From Clostridia bacterium (GTDB taxonomy: Bacteria > Bacillota_A > Clostridia > Christensenellales > Aristaeellaceae): a stretch of DNA of 8,428 nucleotides. Below the pieces are notes generated by a model. That model worked only from the letters and a program-made list of their open reading frames with translations, had not been told where the DNA came from and searched no databases. The position numbers were made by a program, and so were the translations under genes. Location: positions 1 to 8,428 of the forward strand of contig JAFWQM010000035.1 of NCBI GenBank assembly GCA_017509065.1, given 5' to 3'. Of the stretch, positions 1-6,601 are shown piece by piece. Position 1 is the stretch's first letter; each line of letters begins with the position of its first letter.

Positions 1-16
1 AAATCTGCCTATCCCG

Positions 17-38
17 TGTTGCACTTCTGTTGCACTTC
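17..38 (+). repeat. 11-bp perfect tandem repeat before the export operon
   Basis: TGTTGCACTTC occurs twice back to back (17-27 and 28-38) with no spacer, so the two copies are about one DNA helical turn apart. The second copy contains the TTGCAC that I read as the -35 box of the promoter in front of the adaptor gene. A head-to-tail repeat with this phasing over a -35 box is the arrangement expected of a site for a dimeric or cooperative regulator. That role is inference; the repeat itself is plain in the sequence. Confidence 0.7.
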
Positions 39-58
39 GTTTTGTATACTATTATATA
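30..58 (+). promoter_or_regulatory. Putative sigma-A promoter of the export operon
   Basis: TTGCAC (30-35) and TATATA (53-58) are separated by 17 bases, matching the housekeeping consensus TTGACA-N17-TATAAT at four of six and five of six positions. It lies about 50 bases before the first ATG. A second -10-like TATACT at 45-50 is also present but is badly spaced from either TTGCAC. No copy of the repeated element found at 5454 and 6539 is seen here, so this promoter looks distinct from the two further down the cluster. Confidence 0.5.
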
Positions 59-111
59 GATTGACACTGGTGACAGGTACAAAGTTTCGATAAAAGTAAG
101 GAGTTGACAGC

Positions 112-537
112 ATGGCTGAACAAAAGAAAGTATCCGTATTTCGCAAAAAGACGCTGGATCGCATTTCCTCCCCGGAGCAATTGACGGATTATCTGCGCGT
201 CACCAATCCGGGTATTTGGGTGATCCTTGCCGCTGTGATCGTGCTGCTGGCTGGCATTTTTGTCTGGTCCATGGTTGGCACCCTGGAAACCACGGCGGAA
301 GCCCGGGTGATTATGGAAAACCATATCGCCCAGGTCGTGCCTGCCGGGGCGGAAAGCCTGAACGCGGGGATGACCCTGCGGGTCGCCGGACAGGAAACGG
401 TGATCCTGTCGGCGGAGACAGATGAATTCGGACGGCCCTTTGGCATGGCGGAGGTCAATCTGCCGGATGGGGCTTACGATGGCGTCGTGGTCACGGAGGC
501 CGTGCATCCCATCCAGTTTTTACTGACGAGCAGGTGA
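112..537 (+). CDS. Short HlyD-like adaptor of an NHLM-type RiPP exporter
   Basis: The 141-residue protein resembles the N-terminal part of the 'NHLM bacteriocin system secretion protein' family. It starts with a basic cytoplasmic stretch (FRKKTLDRISSPEQL, residues 10-24), followed by a single membrane segment at about 35-56 and then a beta-rich extracellular part of about 85 residues. Full-length HlyD-type members carry a long coiled-coil hairpin between two lipoyl halves; none is visible here. The protein is less than half the usual size, yet it ends cleanly at its own TGA and the next gene begins at once, so it looks like a genuine compact form and not a fragment. In a single-membrane cell no TolC-reaching hairpin is needed. 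AAGGAG at 98-103, 8 bases before the ATG, supports the start. It probably assists the two ABC proteins encoded directly downstream. Confidence 0.75.
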   Translation: MAEQKKVSVFRKKTLDRISSPEQLTDYLRVTNPGIWVILAAVIVLLAGIFVWSMVGTLETTAEARVIMENHIAQVVPAGAESLNAGMTLRVAGQETVILSAETDEFGRPFGMAEVNLPDGAYDGVVVTEAVHPIQFLLTSR

Positions 538-541
538 TCGC

Positions 542-2719
542 ATGATGAAGAAAAAAATCAACCAGCCTGTGAAAAAGGGCGTCGCCAAGGTGCCCGTGGT
601 CATGCAGTTGGAGGAGCTGGAATGCGGCGCGGCTTCCCTGGCCATGCTGATGGCCTATTATGGGAAATGGGTGCCCCTGGAGCAGGTGCGCACGGACTGC
701 GGGGTTTCCCGGGATGGCAGCAAAGCCAAAAACGTCGCGCTGGCCGCGATTCATTACGGCTTTCAGGTAAAGGCTTTCCGCTACAGCCCGGAAGCCATCC
801 GGGATCAGGCTACGTTTCCCTGTATCATCCATTGGAACATGAACCATTTTGTGGTGCTGGACGGATTCAAGGGGAAATACGCTTATCTTAACGACCCGGC
901 CCGGGGCACCGTCCGGGTGACGATGGAGGAATTTGACGCGGCTTTTACAGGGGTCACCATCACTGCCGTCCCCGGCGAAAACTTTACGCCCAGCGGCAAG
1001 CCCAAAAGCACCTTGGATTTTGCCCGCAAACGGCTCATCGGCGCGGGGGCGGCGGTGGCCTTCGTCATGCTGACCACGGCCATCAGTTATCTGTTCGGCA
1101 TCATCAATTCGGTCACCTCCCGCATCTTTATGGATCGGCTGCTGACAGGGGAAAACAGAGAATGGCTGTACCCCTATATATCGCTCCTGATCCTGCTGGG
1201 AATCATTCAAATCGTGGTCGCCTGGGCCCAGGCCGTTTATACCCTGAAAATCAACGGGAAAATGGCTGCCATCGGCAGCACGTCCTATATGTGGAAGGTG
1301 CTGCGCCTGCCCATGGAATTCTATTCCCAGCGGCAGGCGGGGGATATTCAGGGGCGGCTTTCCCTGAACGCCTCCATCGCCGGAACGCTGGTGAATACGT
1401 TTGGGCCGCTTTTGCTCAACACCACCATGATGGTGTTTTACCTGGTGCTGATGCTGCGGCAAAGCACGCTGCTGACCCTCATCGGGCTTTTTACGCTGGT
1501 GCTGAACATCTTCATGTCCCGGGTCATTTCCAATAAACGCATCAACATTACCCGTGTGCAGATGCGGGACAGCGCCAAGCTGCATTCCACCGCGGCTAGC
1601 GGCATTTCCATGATCGAGACCATCAAATCCAGCGGGGCGGAAAACGGGTTTTTCCAGAAATGGGCCGGGTATCAGGCCTCGGTGAATACCCAGAGCGTGA
1701 AGGCCAACAAAACCGAGAATTTGATCGGCATGATCCCCGCCTTTTTCTCCAGCCTTGCCAATTACGCCGTGCTGGTGCTGGGCGTATGGCTGACCATGCA
1801 GGGAACCTACACCCTGGGCGGTGTGCTCATGTTCCAGGGCTTCCTGAGTTCCTTCATGTCCCCCGCCATGACGCTGATTTCCGCCGGACAGACCATCCAG
1901 GAAATGCGCACCCAGATGGAGCGCGTGGAGGACGTGATGGAATACCCGGAGGATGAAGCCGTCCGGGAGCATGAAACAGAAGGAACAGAGCTGAGTAAGC
2001 TCCAGGGGAATCTGGAGCTGAAAAACATCACCTTCGGTTATTCCAGGCTGGAAAAGCCGCTGATCGAGGATTTTTCCCTGACCCTCAAAACCGGCCAGCG
2101 GGTGGCCCTGGTGGGCTCTTCCGGCAGCGGCAAATCCACGGTGTCCAAGCTGGTATCCGGGCTTTACCAGCCCTGGAGCGGGGAAATCCTCTTTGACGGC
2201 AAGCCCCGGAACGCTTATCCCCGCGACGTGGTGGCTGGCTCCCTGGCGGTGGTGGATCAGGACATCATCATGTTTGAAGATACCATCGCCAACAACATCA
2301 AAATGTGGGATGATTCCATTCAGGATTTTGAAATGATCCTGGCGGCCAGGGACGCCCAGCTTCACGACGATATTACCCAGCTTTCCGGCGGCTATCAGCA
2401 CAAGCTGACAAGCGGCGGCAAAAACCTGTCCGGGGGACAGCGGCAGCGCATGGAAATCGCCCGGGTGCTGGCCCAGGACCCCACCATCATTATTCTGGAT
2501 GAGGCCACCAGCGCCTTGGACGCCCGGACGGAGCATGACGTGGTAAACGCCATCCGGGACCGGGGCATCACCTGCGTGGTCATCGCCCACCGCCTTTCCA
2601 CCGTGCGGGACTGCGATGAAATCATCGTGCTGGATCACGGCAAGGTGGCGGAGCGCGGCACCCATGACGAACTGATCAAGCGGGGCGGCGCTTATGCCGA
2701 CCTTGTGGCGAATGAGTAA
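542..2719 (+). CDS. C39 peptidase / ABC transporter (NHLM type), leader cleavage and export
   Basis: This 725-residue membrane protein joins three parts. The N-terminal C39 cysteine peptidase (about 18-145) has the catalytic Cys28 in ECGAASLAM with upstream Gln22, His102 in NMNHFVVL and Asp118 in LNDPA. Next come about six membrane helices (roughly 160-440). The C-terminal ATPase domain has Walker A GSSGSGKST (525-533), signature LSGGQ (629-633), Walker B with Asp653-Glu654, and the H-loop His683. The family cleaves leaders after Gly-Gly during export, which matches the VAGG site in the precursor at 8076. Length fits the NHLM peptidase/ABC family. Two ATGs are in tandem (542 and 545). The likely ribosome binding site AGGTGA (532-537) overlaps the adaptor stop and is better spaced for 545, so the true protein may lack the first Met. 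All key residues are present, so it should be active. Confidence 0.92.
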   Translation: MMKKKINQPVKKGVAKVPVVMQLEELECGAASLAMLMAYYGKWVPLEQVRTDCGVSRDGSKAKNVALAAIHYGFQVKAFRYSPEAIRDQATFPCIIHWNMNHFVVLDGFKGKYAYLNDPARGTVRVTMEEFDAAFTGVTITAVPGENFTPSGKPKSTLDFARKRLIGAGAAVAFVMLTTAISYLFGIINSVTSRIFMDRLLTGENREWLYPYISLLILLGIIQIVVAWAQAVYTLKINGKMAAIGSTSYMWKVLRLPMEFYSQRQAGDIQGRLSLNASIAGTLVNTFGPLLLNTTMMVFYLVLMLRQSTLLTLIGLFTLVLNIFMSRVISNKRINITRVQMRDSAKLHSTAASGISMIETIKSSGAENGFFQKWAGYQASVNTQSVKANKTENLIGMIPAFFSSLANYAVLVLGVWLTMQGTYTLGGVLMFQGFLSSFMSPAMTLISAGQTIQEMRTQMERVEDVMEYPEDEAVREHETEGTELSKLQGNLELKNITFGYSRLEKPLIEDFSLTLKTGQRVALVGSSGSGKSTVSKLVSGLYQPWSGEILFDGKPRNAYPRDVVAGSLAVVDQDIIMFEDTIANNIKMWDDSIQDFEMILAARDAQLHDDITQLSGGYQHKLTSGGKNLSGGQRQRMEIARVLAQDPTIIILDEATSALDARTEHDVVNAIRDRGITCVVIAHRLSTVRDCDEIIVLDHGKVAERGTHDELIKRGGAYADLVANE

Positions 2720-2737
2720 GGAAAGGGGTCGAATGCC

Positions 2738-4933
2738 ATGGGATGGTTTGAAAACCAAATCGAGGAACGTCGGGCTGCCGACCAGCAGCTTTTGGAAGAC
2801 TCCTTTGAAATCCTTGCCGGTGTGGTGCTGGGGCAACGCACCGCAGAGCGCATCAGCGATCACCGGATCATTGCGAAAAGCGCTATTGACGAAATCCTGA
2901 AATACTATCACTGCAAACCTGTGGAGATTCCGGAGAGCATAAAGACCTCCGAGGAACAGTTGGATTATTCCCTGCGGCCCCACGGCCTGATGCGCCGGAA
3001 TGTCTCGCTGACGGAAGGCTGGTATAAGGACGCTTACGGCCCCATGCTGGCCTTTACCAGGGAGGAGGGCCTGCCCGTGGCCCTGCTGCCGGGTACGATT
3101 GCGGGATATTTCTATACCGATCCGAAAACAGGCAATCGTGAGAAAATAAACGCCAAAACCGCCGCGCTGTTTGACCTTGAGGCAATTTGCTTTTATCGTC
3201 CCCTGCCGCAGAAAAAGCTGGGGATTCCTGATTTGCTGCTGTACCTGAAACGCTGCGTTTCTTTCAGCGACGCCGTCATGATCGTGGGGGGGACGCTGGC
3301 GGTCACACTGGTGGGGCTGCTCATGCCCCAGATCAGCCGGACGCTGACGGGCCCGGTCATGTCCAGCGGCCGGTCCGACGCGCTGATCGCCATTGCCATC
3401 TGTATGGTCTGCGTGCTGCTTTCCTCCCAATTGATCGGCAGCGTGAGCAGTATGATCCAAAGCAGGCTGGGGGCCAAAACCTCCCTGGGGGTGGAAGCGT
3501 CCATGATGATGCGCCTGCTCTCCCTTCCGGCCAGCTTTTTCAGGAAATACAGCCCCGGCGAGCTGACCAACCGCGCCAATTCTGTCAACAAGCTCTGTTC
3601 CACGCTGATGAATATGGTGATGAACACGGGCCTTACTTCCCTGACCTCTCTTTTGTATGTGGGCCAGATTTTCCACTTTGCGCCCGCGCTGGTTGTGCCC
3701 GCCATCCTCATCATCCTGGTTACCGTGGGCTTTTCCACCCTGACCACCCTGATCCAGATTCGCATCAACCGCAGGATGATGGAGCATGGGGCCAAGGAAT
3801 CCGGCCTGACCTACTCTCTGGTGACCGGGGTGCAGAAAATCAAGCTGGCAGGGGCGGAAAAGCGCGTCTTTGCCAAATGGCTCGGTATGTTCGCGGAAGG
3901 CGCGAAGCTGACCTATAACCCGCCCACGTTTATCAAGATCAATTCCGTCATTTCCACGGCCATCAGCCTGTTTTCCAATATCCTGCTGTATTTTCTGGCG
4001 GCGGAGAGCGGCATCGGTCAATCCTCCTATTTCGCCTTTATCGCCGCTTACGGGATGCTGATGGGCGCGTTCATGTCGGTGTCCGGCGTCGCCCTGTCCG
4101 CGGCGCAGATTCAGCCCATCCTGGAAATGGCGGAACCGTTTCTGAAAACCGAACCGGAAACCACCCAGGGAAAGGAAATCGTCACGAACCTTTCCGGCGG
4201 GATCGAGCTGAATCACGTTTCCTTCCGATACAGTGAGGACAGCCCCTATATCCTGAACGACCTGTCGCTGAAAATCCGCCCCGGTGAATACGTGGCCGTG
4301 GTGGGCAGGACGGGATGCGGCAAATCCACCCTGGTGCGTTTGCTGCTGGGCTTTGAACAGCCGGAGAAGGGCGCGATCTATTACGACGGCAAGGATATGA
4401 ACAGCCTGGACCTTCCTTCCCTGCGCCGGAAAATCGGAACCGTCATGCAGGACGCGGGCCTGTTCCCGGCGGAGATCTACGCAAACATCGTGATTACCGC
4501 CCCGCAGCTGACCCTGGACGAAGCCTGGGAAGCGGCGGAAAAGGCCGGGATCGCGGACGACATCCGCGCCATGCCCATGGGCATGAACACCCTGATTTCC
4601 GAAGGGCAAGGCGGCATTTCCGGCGGGCAGAAGCAGCGCATCATGATCGCCCGGGCCATCGCGCCCAAGCCCAAGCTGCTGATCTTCGACGAGGCCACAT
4701 CCGCCCTGGACAACAAGACCCAGAAGCAGGTCTCCGAAGCCCTGGACAAAATGGGCTGCACCCGTCTGGTCATCGCTCACCGGCTTTCTACCATCCGCCA
4801 TTGCGACAGGATCCTGGTGCTGGAGGGCGGCAGGATCATCGAGGACGGCACATACGACGAACTGATCGAAAAGGGCGGCTATTTTGCCTCACTGGTGGAG
4901 CGCCAGCGGCTGGATACGGCGGCGCAGGCATGA
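2738..4933 (+). CDS. NHLM-type ABC transporter, second half-transporter
   Basis: The 731-residue protein has an N-terminal cytoplasmic region of about 170 residues, about six membrane helices (roughly 178-465) and an ATPase domain. The ATPase shows Walker A GRTGCGKST (523-531), signature ISGGQ (627-631), Walker B with Asp651-Glu652 and H-loop His681. The N-terminal region has the ALLPG...GYFYTDPKTG...FYRPLP pattern known from the peptidase-less 'NHLM bacteriocin system ABC transporter, ATP-binding protein' family. It has no C39 Cys/His pair, so it cannot replace the upstream peptidase. It may form a heterodimer with the preceding ABC protein, as the two nearly always occur together; that pairing is inference. 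AAAGGGG at 2722-2728, 9 bases before the ATG, supports this start. The 18-base gap from the previous stop indicates one operon. Confidence 0.88.
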   Translation: MGWFENQIEERRAADQQLLEDSFEILAGVVLGQRTAERISDHRIIAKSAIDEILKYYHCKPVEIPESIKTSEEQLDYSLRPHGLMRRNVSLTEGWYKDAYGPMLAFTREEGLPVALLPGTIAGYFYTDPKTGNREKINAKTAALFDLEAICFYRPLPQKKLGIPDLLLYLKRCVSFSDAVMIVGGTLAVTLVGLLMPQISRTLTGPVMSSGRSDALIAIAICMVCVLLSSQLIGSVSSMIQSRLGAKTSLGVEASMMMRLLSLPASFFRKYSPGELTNRANSVNKLCSTLMNMVMNTGLTSLTSLLYVGQIFHFAPALVVPAILIILVTVGFSTLTTLIQIRINRRMMEHGAKESGLTYSLVTGVQKIKLAGAEKRVFAKWLGMFAEGAKLTYNPPTFIKINSVISTAISLFSNILLYFLAAESGIGQSSYFAFIAAYGMLMGAFMSVSGVALSAAQIQPILEMAEPFLKTEPETTQGKEIVTNLSGGIELNHVSFRYSEDSPYILNDLSLKIRPGEYVAVVGRTGCGKSTLVRLLLGFEQPEKGAIYYDGKDMNSLDLPSLRRKIGTVMQDAGLFPAEIYANIVITAPQLTLDEAWEAAEKAGIADDIRAMPMGMNTLISEGQGGISGGQKQRIMIARAIAPKPKLLIFDEATSALDNKTQKQVSEALDKMGCTRLVIAHRLSTIRHCDRILVLEGGRIIEDGTYDELIEKGGYFASLVERQRLDTAAQA

Positions 4934-5427
4934 ATCACATGGGTTTTCACTCCGGAGGCATTGATTTTGAGGCGGTTTATGACGCTTACTATGACCGTGT
5001 GTTCAAGTACGCTTATACGCTGCTGCTCAATCGCCATGACGCCGAGGACGTGACCGCTGAAACCTTCCTGACTTTCCTCCAGCGTTACCAGTGCCGGGAC
5101 CCGGACAATCCAGGGATCGTGGCTTACCTGACGCGGGTGGCGCATAACCGCGCCGTCAACCTCATAACCTCCTTTGCCTATCGGAAGCGGACAGAATTGC
5201 CAAGTGAACTGCCCGATGAAAAGGATTTTACCGGCAGCCTGGACGCGTCCGATCTGGTTCTCCGGCTTTACGCGAAGCTGAAAATAGAGGAACGGGAACT
5301 GCTCAATATGCGCTATGTCATGGAACTAAAGGACAGAGAAATCGCGTCGCTTCTGGGCTTATCGGAAAAAGCCGTCAACAAGCGATACCAAAGGCTGTTG
5401 GCGAAATGCCGGGAACTGTTGGAATAA
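4930..5427 (+). CDS. ECF-type sigma factor, likely cluster regulator
   Basis: The 165-residue protein has the two-domain plan of a small extracytoplasmic-function sigma factor. Region 2 lies at about 12-80, with YDAYYDRVFKYAYTLLLN and the typical DAEDVTAETFL (37-47). Region 4 lies at about 110-165, with the helix-turn-helix REIASLLGLSEKAVNKRYQR. There is no membrane segment. The ATG at 4930 overlaps the ABC gene's stop as ATGA and no good Shine-Dalgarno precedes it, so translation is probably coupled to the exporter. The reading frame is open further upstream, but that part lies inside the ABC ATPase and is not conserved-looking. A repeated promoter-like element follows immediately (5454) and recurs at 6539, which makes those sites its likely targets. 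No anti-sigma factor with a membrane helix is present in the window. Confidence 0.88.
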   Translation: MNHMGFHSGGIDFEAVYDAYYDRVFKYAYTLLLNRHDAEDVTAETFLTFLQRYQCRDPDNPGIVAYLTRVAHNRAVNLITSFAYRKRTELPSELPDEKDFTGSLDASDLVLRLYAKLKIEERELLNMRYVMELKDREIASLLGLSEKAVNKRYQRLLAKCRELLE

Positions 5428-5432
5428 AATTC

Positions 5433-5448
5433 TTTGAACATTTTCAAA
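5433..5448. repeat. Short inverted repeat TTTGAA-N4-TTCAAA
   Basis: TTTGAA (5433-5438) and TTCAAA (5443-5448) form a perfect 6+6 inverted repeat around CATT, just after the sigma gene stop and next to the repeated promoter element. It is AU-rich, so it would be weak as an RNA hairpin and is followed by A, not T; it is not a terminator for the sigma gene. The symmetric half is not kept at the second copy of the element (6520s). It may simply contain a GAAC-like -35 box for the sigma factor. Confidence 0.35.
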
Positions 5449-5494
5449 AAAACGTCTCCAATCGCCCTGTTCATTTGTTTATAGCATAGAAGCG
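5440..5494 (+). promoter_or_regulatory. Repeated promoter-like element, copy 1
   Basis: The block from 5454 to 5494 matches 6539-6579 at 35 of 41 positions by my count, with no gap. It includes an identical GTCTCCAA and an identical 14-base GTTCATTTGTTTAT. Weaker likeness extends upstream to about 5440 (ATTTTCAAAA against ATTTCCAAAA). It ends 18 bases before the ATG of the 328-residue gene. Two readings are possible. In one, CGTCTCC (5453-5459) is an ECF-type -10 box with an AAC-containing -35 around 5436. In the other, GTCTCC is the -35 and TTTATA (5478-5483) the -10. Position right after the sigma gene suggests recognition by that sigma factor. Confidence 0.6.
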
Positions 5495-5512
5495 CGGAAA
5501 GGAGATGAACCG

Positions 5513-6499
5513 ATGCAATACACATGGAACCGTGCCTTTGGGGATGGACGGGAAGAACTGCTCATGGGGGGCGGCGCTGAACGATTGCTGGACGCTTCCA
5601 GGCGGCTGACGCTGGCGGGCAATCCGTCCGCCTCCTGCTTCGTGGAAGCTCCGCTTCTGGGCGCGCCGGACTATGACGCCCTGGTCATTCATAACCCCCG
5701 CTTCTTTTCTCCCGGCCGCCGGATTGCTGACCATTCTTTGGTTCAGGCTCAGGCGGCGGTGGATTGGGCGGCGGGCATGGGAAGTATGAAGCCGTATCTG
5801 CATTTTGAACTGGACGCTGCCGGGTCCGGCGTGCTTTCAGGTATCCATTGCAGGATCGAAGGCAATTTGGCCTGGGCCGAAGGCTTCTTTCAAGCGGTCG
5901 GAGAGCCGGGGCGGACAGCGGCTTTTGTCCAGCATGTGCGGAACCTTCCCAAAGGCTGGTTCTGCCGGTATACGGGGGTTTTCCCCGGACGGAAAACCGA
6001 TAACACCCGCATGGAAGTGAAGATGCTGGACCCGGATACCCGGCGCGCCTTGTGCGAGCCCGGGTATCTGCAGCAATGCTTTGACCAAATCGGTTTCACA
6101 GCCTACAATGATCAAATGCTTCAGGATATTGCCCGGCTGGCGGAAGTGGAGGCGTCCATTTCCATCCAGTTCGACTTTCTGCCGGACGGCTCGTTCCTGC
6201 CGGTGCTTTCCTTCCTTTCCCTCTACGAAAGGATTCGGCCCGATTGTTCCCCGCTGTTCGCAAAGGACGGGTGGCTCAGGCGTACCTGCGAAATCTATGA
6301 GGACATGGGGATATCCGATCACCGGTGGCAGCTTCTGGAAAAATGCTTTTTCTCCGAGAGAAAAACGTACCTGACCCCGGAGGGCCTGGAGGGAAGGGCC
6401 TACCATTGCTTCCCCTGCTGCACAAAGGCCAAATGGATCGGCGCTGAACGCACCCCGGCAAAATTTTACCTGCTGCTTGACGCCATGAGGACGTTTTGA
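5513..6499 (+). CDS. Unrecognised 328-residue protein, possible peptide-modifying enzyme
   Basis: I do not recognise this protein with confidence. It has no signal peptide or membrane segment, so it is probably cytoplasmic. Reading the sequence for secondary structure gives paired strands at about 94-117, 149-170, 214-236 and 296-323, separated by helix-like stretches. This is an alpha-beta-beta-alpha rhythm, somewhat like the ABBA peptide prenyltransferases of cyanobactin clusters (PatF/TruF/LynF). That likeness is by eye and weak. The C-terminus carries a Cys-rich CFPCC (299-303) followed by KWIGAERTPAKFYLLL (307-322), the most motif-like part. AAAGGAG at 5498-5504, 8 bases before the ATG, supports the start. 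Its promoter element is shared with the radical SAM gene downstream, so the two are probably expressed together. A role as tailoring enzyme, maturation partner or immunity protein is possible; none is shown. Confidence 0.8.
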   Translation: MQYTWNRAFGDGREELLMGGGAERLLDASRRLTLAGNPSASCFVEAPLLGAPDYDALVIHNPRFFSPGRRIADHSLVQAQAAVDWAAGMGSMKPYLHFELDAAGSGVLSGIHCRIEGNLAWAEGFFQAVGEPGRTAAFVQHVRNLPKGWFCRYTGVFPGRKTDNTRMEVKMLDPDTRRALCEPGYLQQCFDQIGFTAYNDQMLQDIARLAEVEASISIQFDFLPDGSFLPVLSFLSLYERIRPDCSPLFAKDGWLRRTCEIYEDMGISDHRWQLLEKCFFSERKTYLTPEGLEGRAYHCFPCCTKAKWIGAERTPAKFYLLLDAMRTF

Positions 6500-6503
6500 G
6501 CTT

Positions 6504-6516
6504 CAAGGGACCCTTG
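6504..6516. repeat. Perfect 13-bp palindrome after the unknown gene
   Basis: CAAGGG (6504-6509) and CCCTTG (6511-6516) form a perfect inverted repeat around a single A, starting four bases after the TGA of the unknown gene. As RNA it could fold with a 3-base loop. It is followed by CG and a run of A, not T, so it lacks the tail of an intrinsic terminator on the + strand, and no T-run follows it on the - strand either. It may be an operator near the second promoter element or a transcript-end stem. Confidence 0.4.
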
Positions 6517-6524
6517 CGAAAAAA

Positions 6525-6579
6525 ATTTCCAAAAGGCTGTCTCCAACCGCCCCGTTCATTTGTTTATCTTATGGAAGCG
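6525..6579 (+). promoter_or_regulatory. Repeated promoter-like element, copy 2
   Basis: This is the second copy of the element at 5440-5494. GTCTCCAA (6539-6546) and GTTCATTTGTTTAT (6554-6567) are identical to copy 1, and GAAGCG (6574-6579) is again kept. The element ends 22 bases before the radical SAM ATG. The CGTC of copy 1 is TGTC here, and the upstream half is GCGAAAAAAATTTCC instead of the GAACATTTTC of copy 1. The precursor gene has no copy of its own, so this promoter probably drives the maturase and precursor together. Confidence 0.6.
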
Positions 6580-6601
6580 ATGAAAGGACACACAAAAACG
6601 G

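Noticed and set aside
61..89. TTGACA at 61-66 as a -35 box for a second promoter
   Set aside because: No acceptable -10 box lies 16-18 bases downstream; the region reads GTTTCG. The better match is TTGCAC-N17-TATATA just upstream.
2738..3250. A second leader peptidase domain in the N-terminus of the second ABC protein
   Set aside because: There is no ECG/DCG-type catalytic Cys and no matching His-Asp pair. The pattern fits the peptidase-less NHLM family instead.
491..4801. Very long open frame (1436 codons) on the minus strand across both ABC genes
   Set aside because: It lies opposite two genes with complete, well-placed ATPase and peptidase motifs. Its translation is a low-complexity mix rich in His, Gln and Gly with no domain. 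GC-rich codon use on the + strand removes stops from this opposite frame.
4801..4929. Longer N-terminus for the sigma factor, starting inside the ABC gene
   Set aside because: The extra residues overlap the end of the ABC ATPase and read as arginine- and glycine-rich shadow sequence. Sigma homology begins just after the ATG at 4930, which also makes the usual ATGA overlap.
6504..6530. Intrinsic terminator after the unknown gene
   Set aside because: The stem is followed by CG and a run of A, not T, on the + strand, and the opposite strand has no T-run after the stem.
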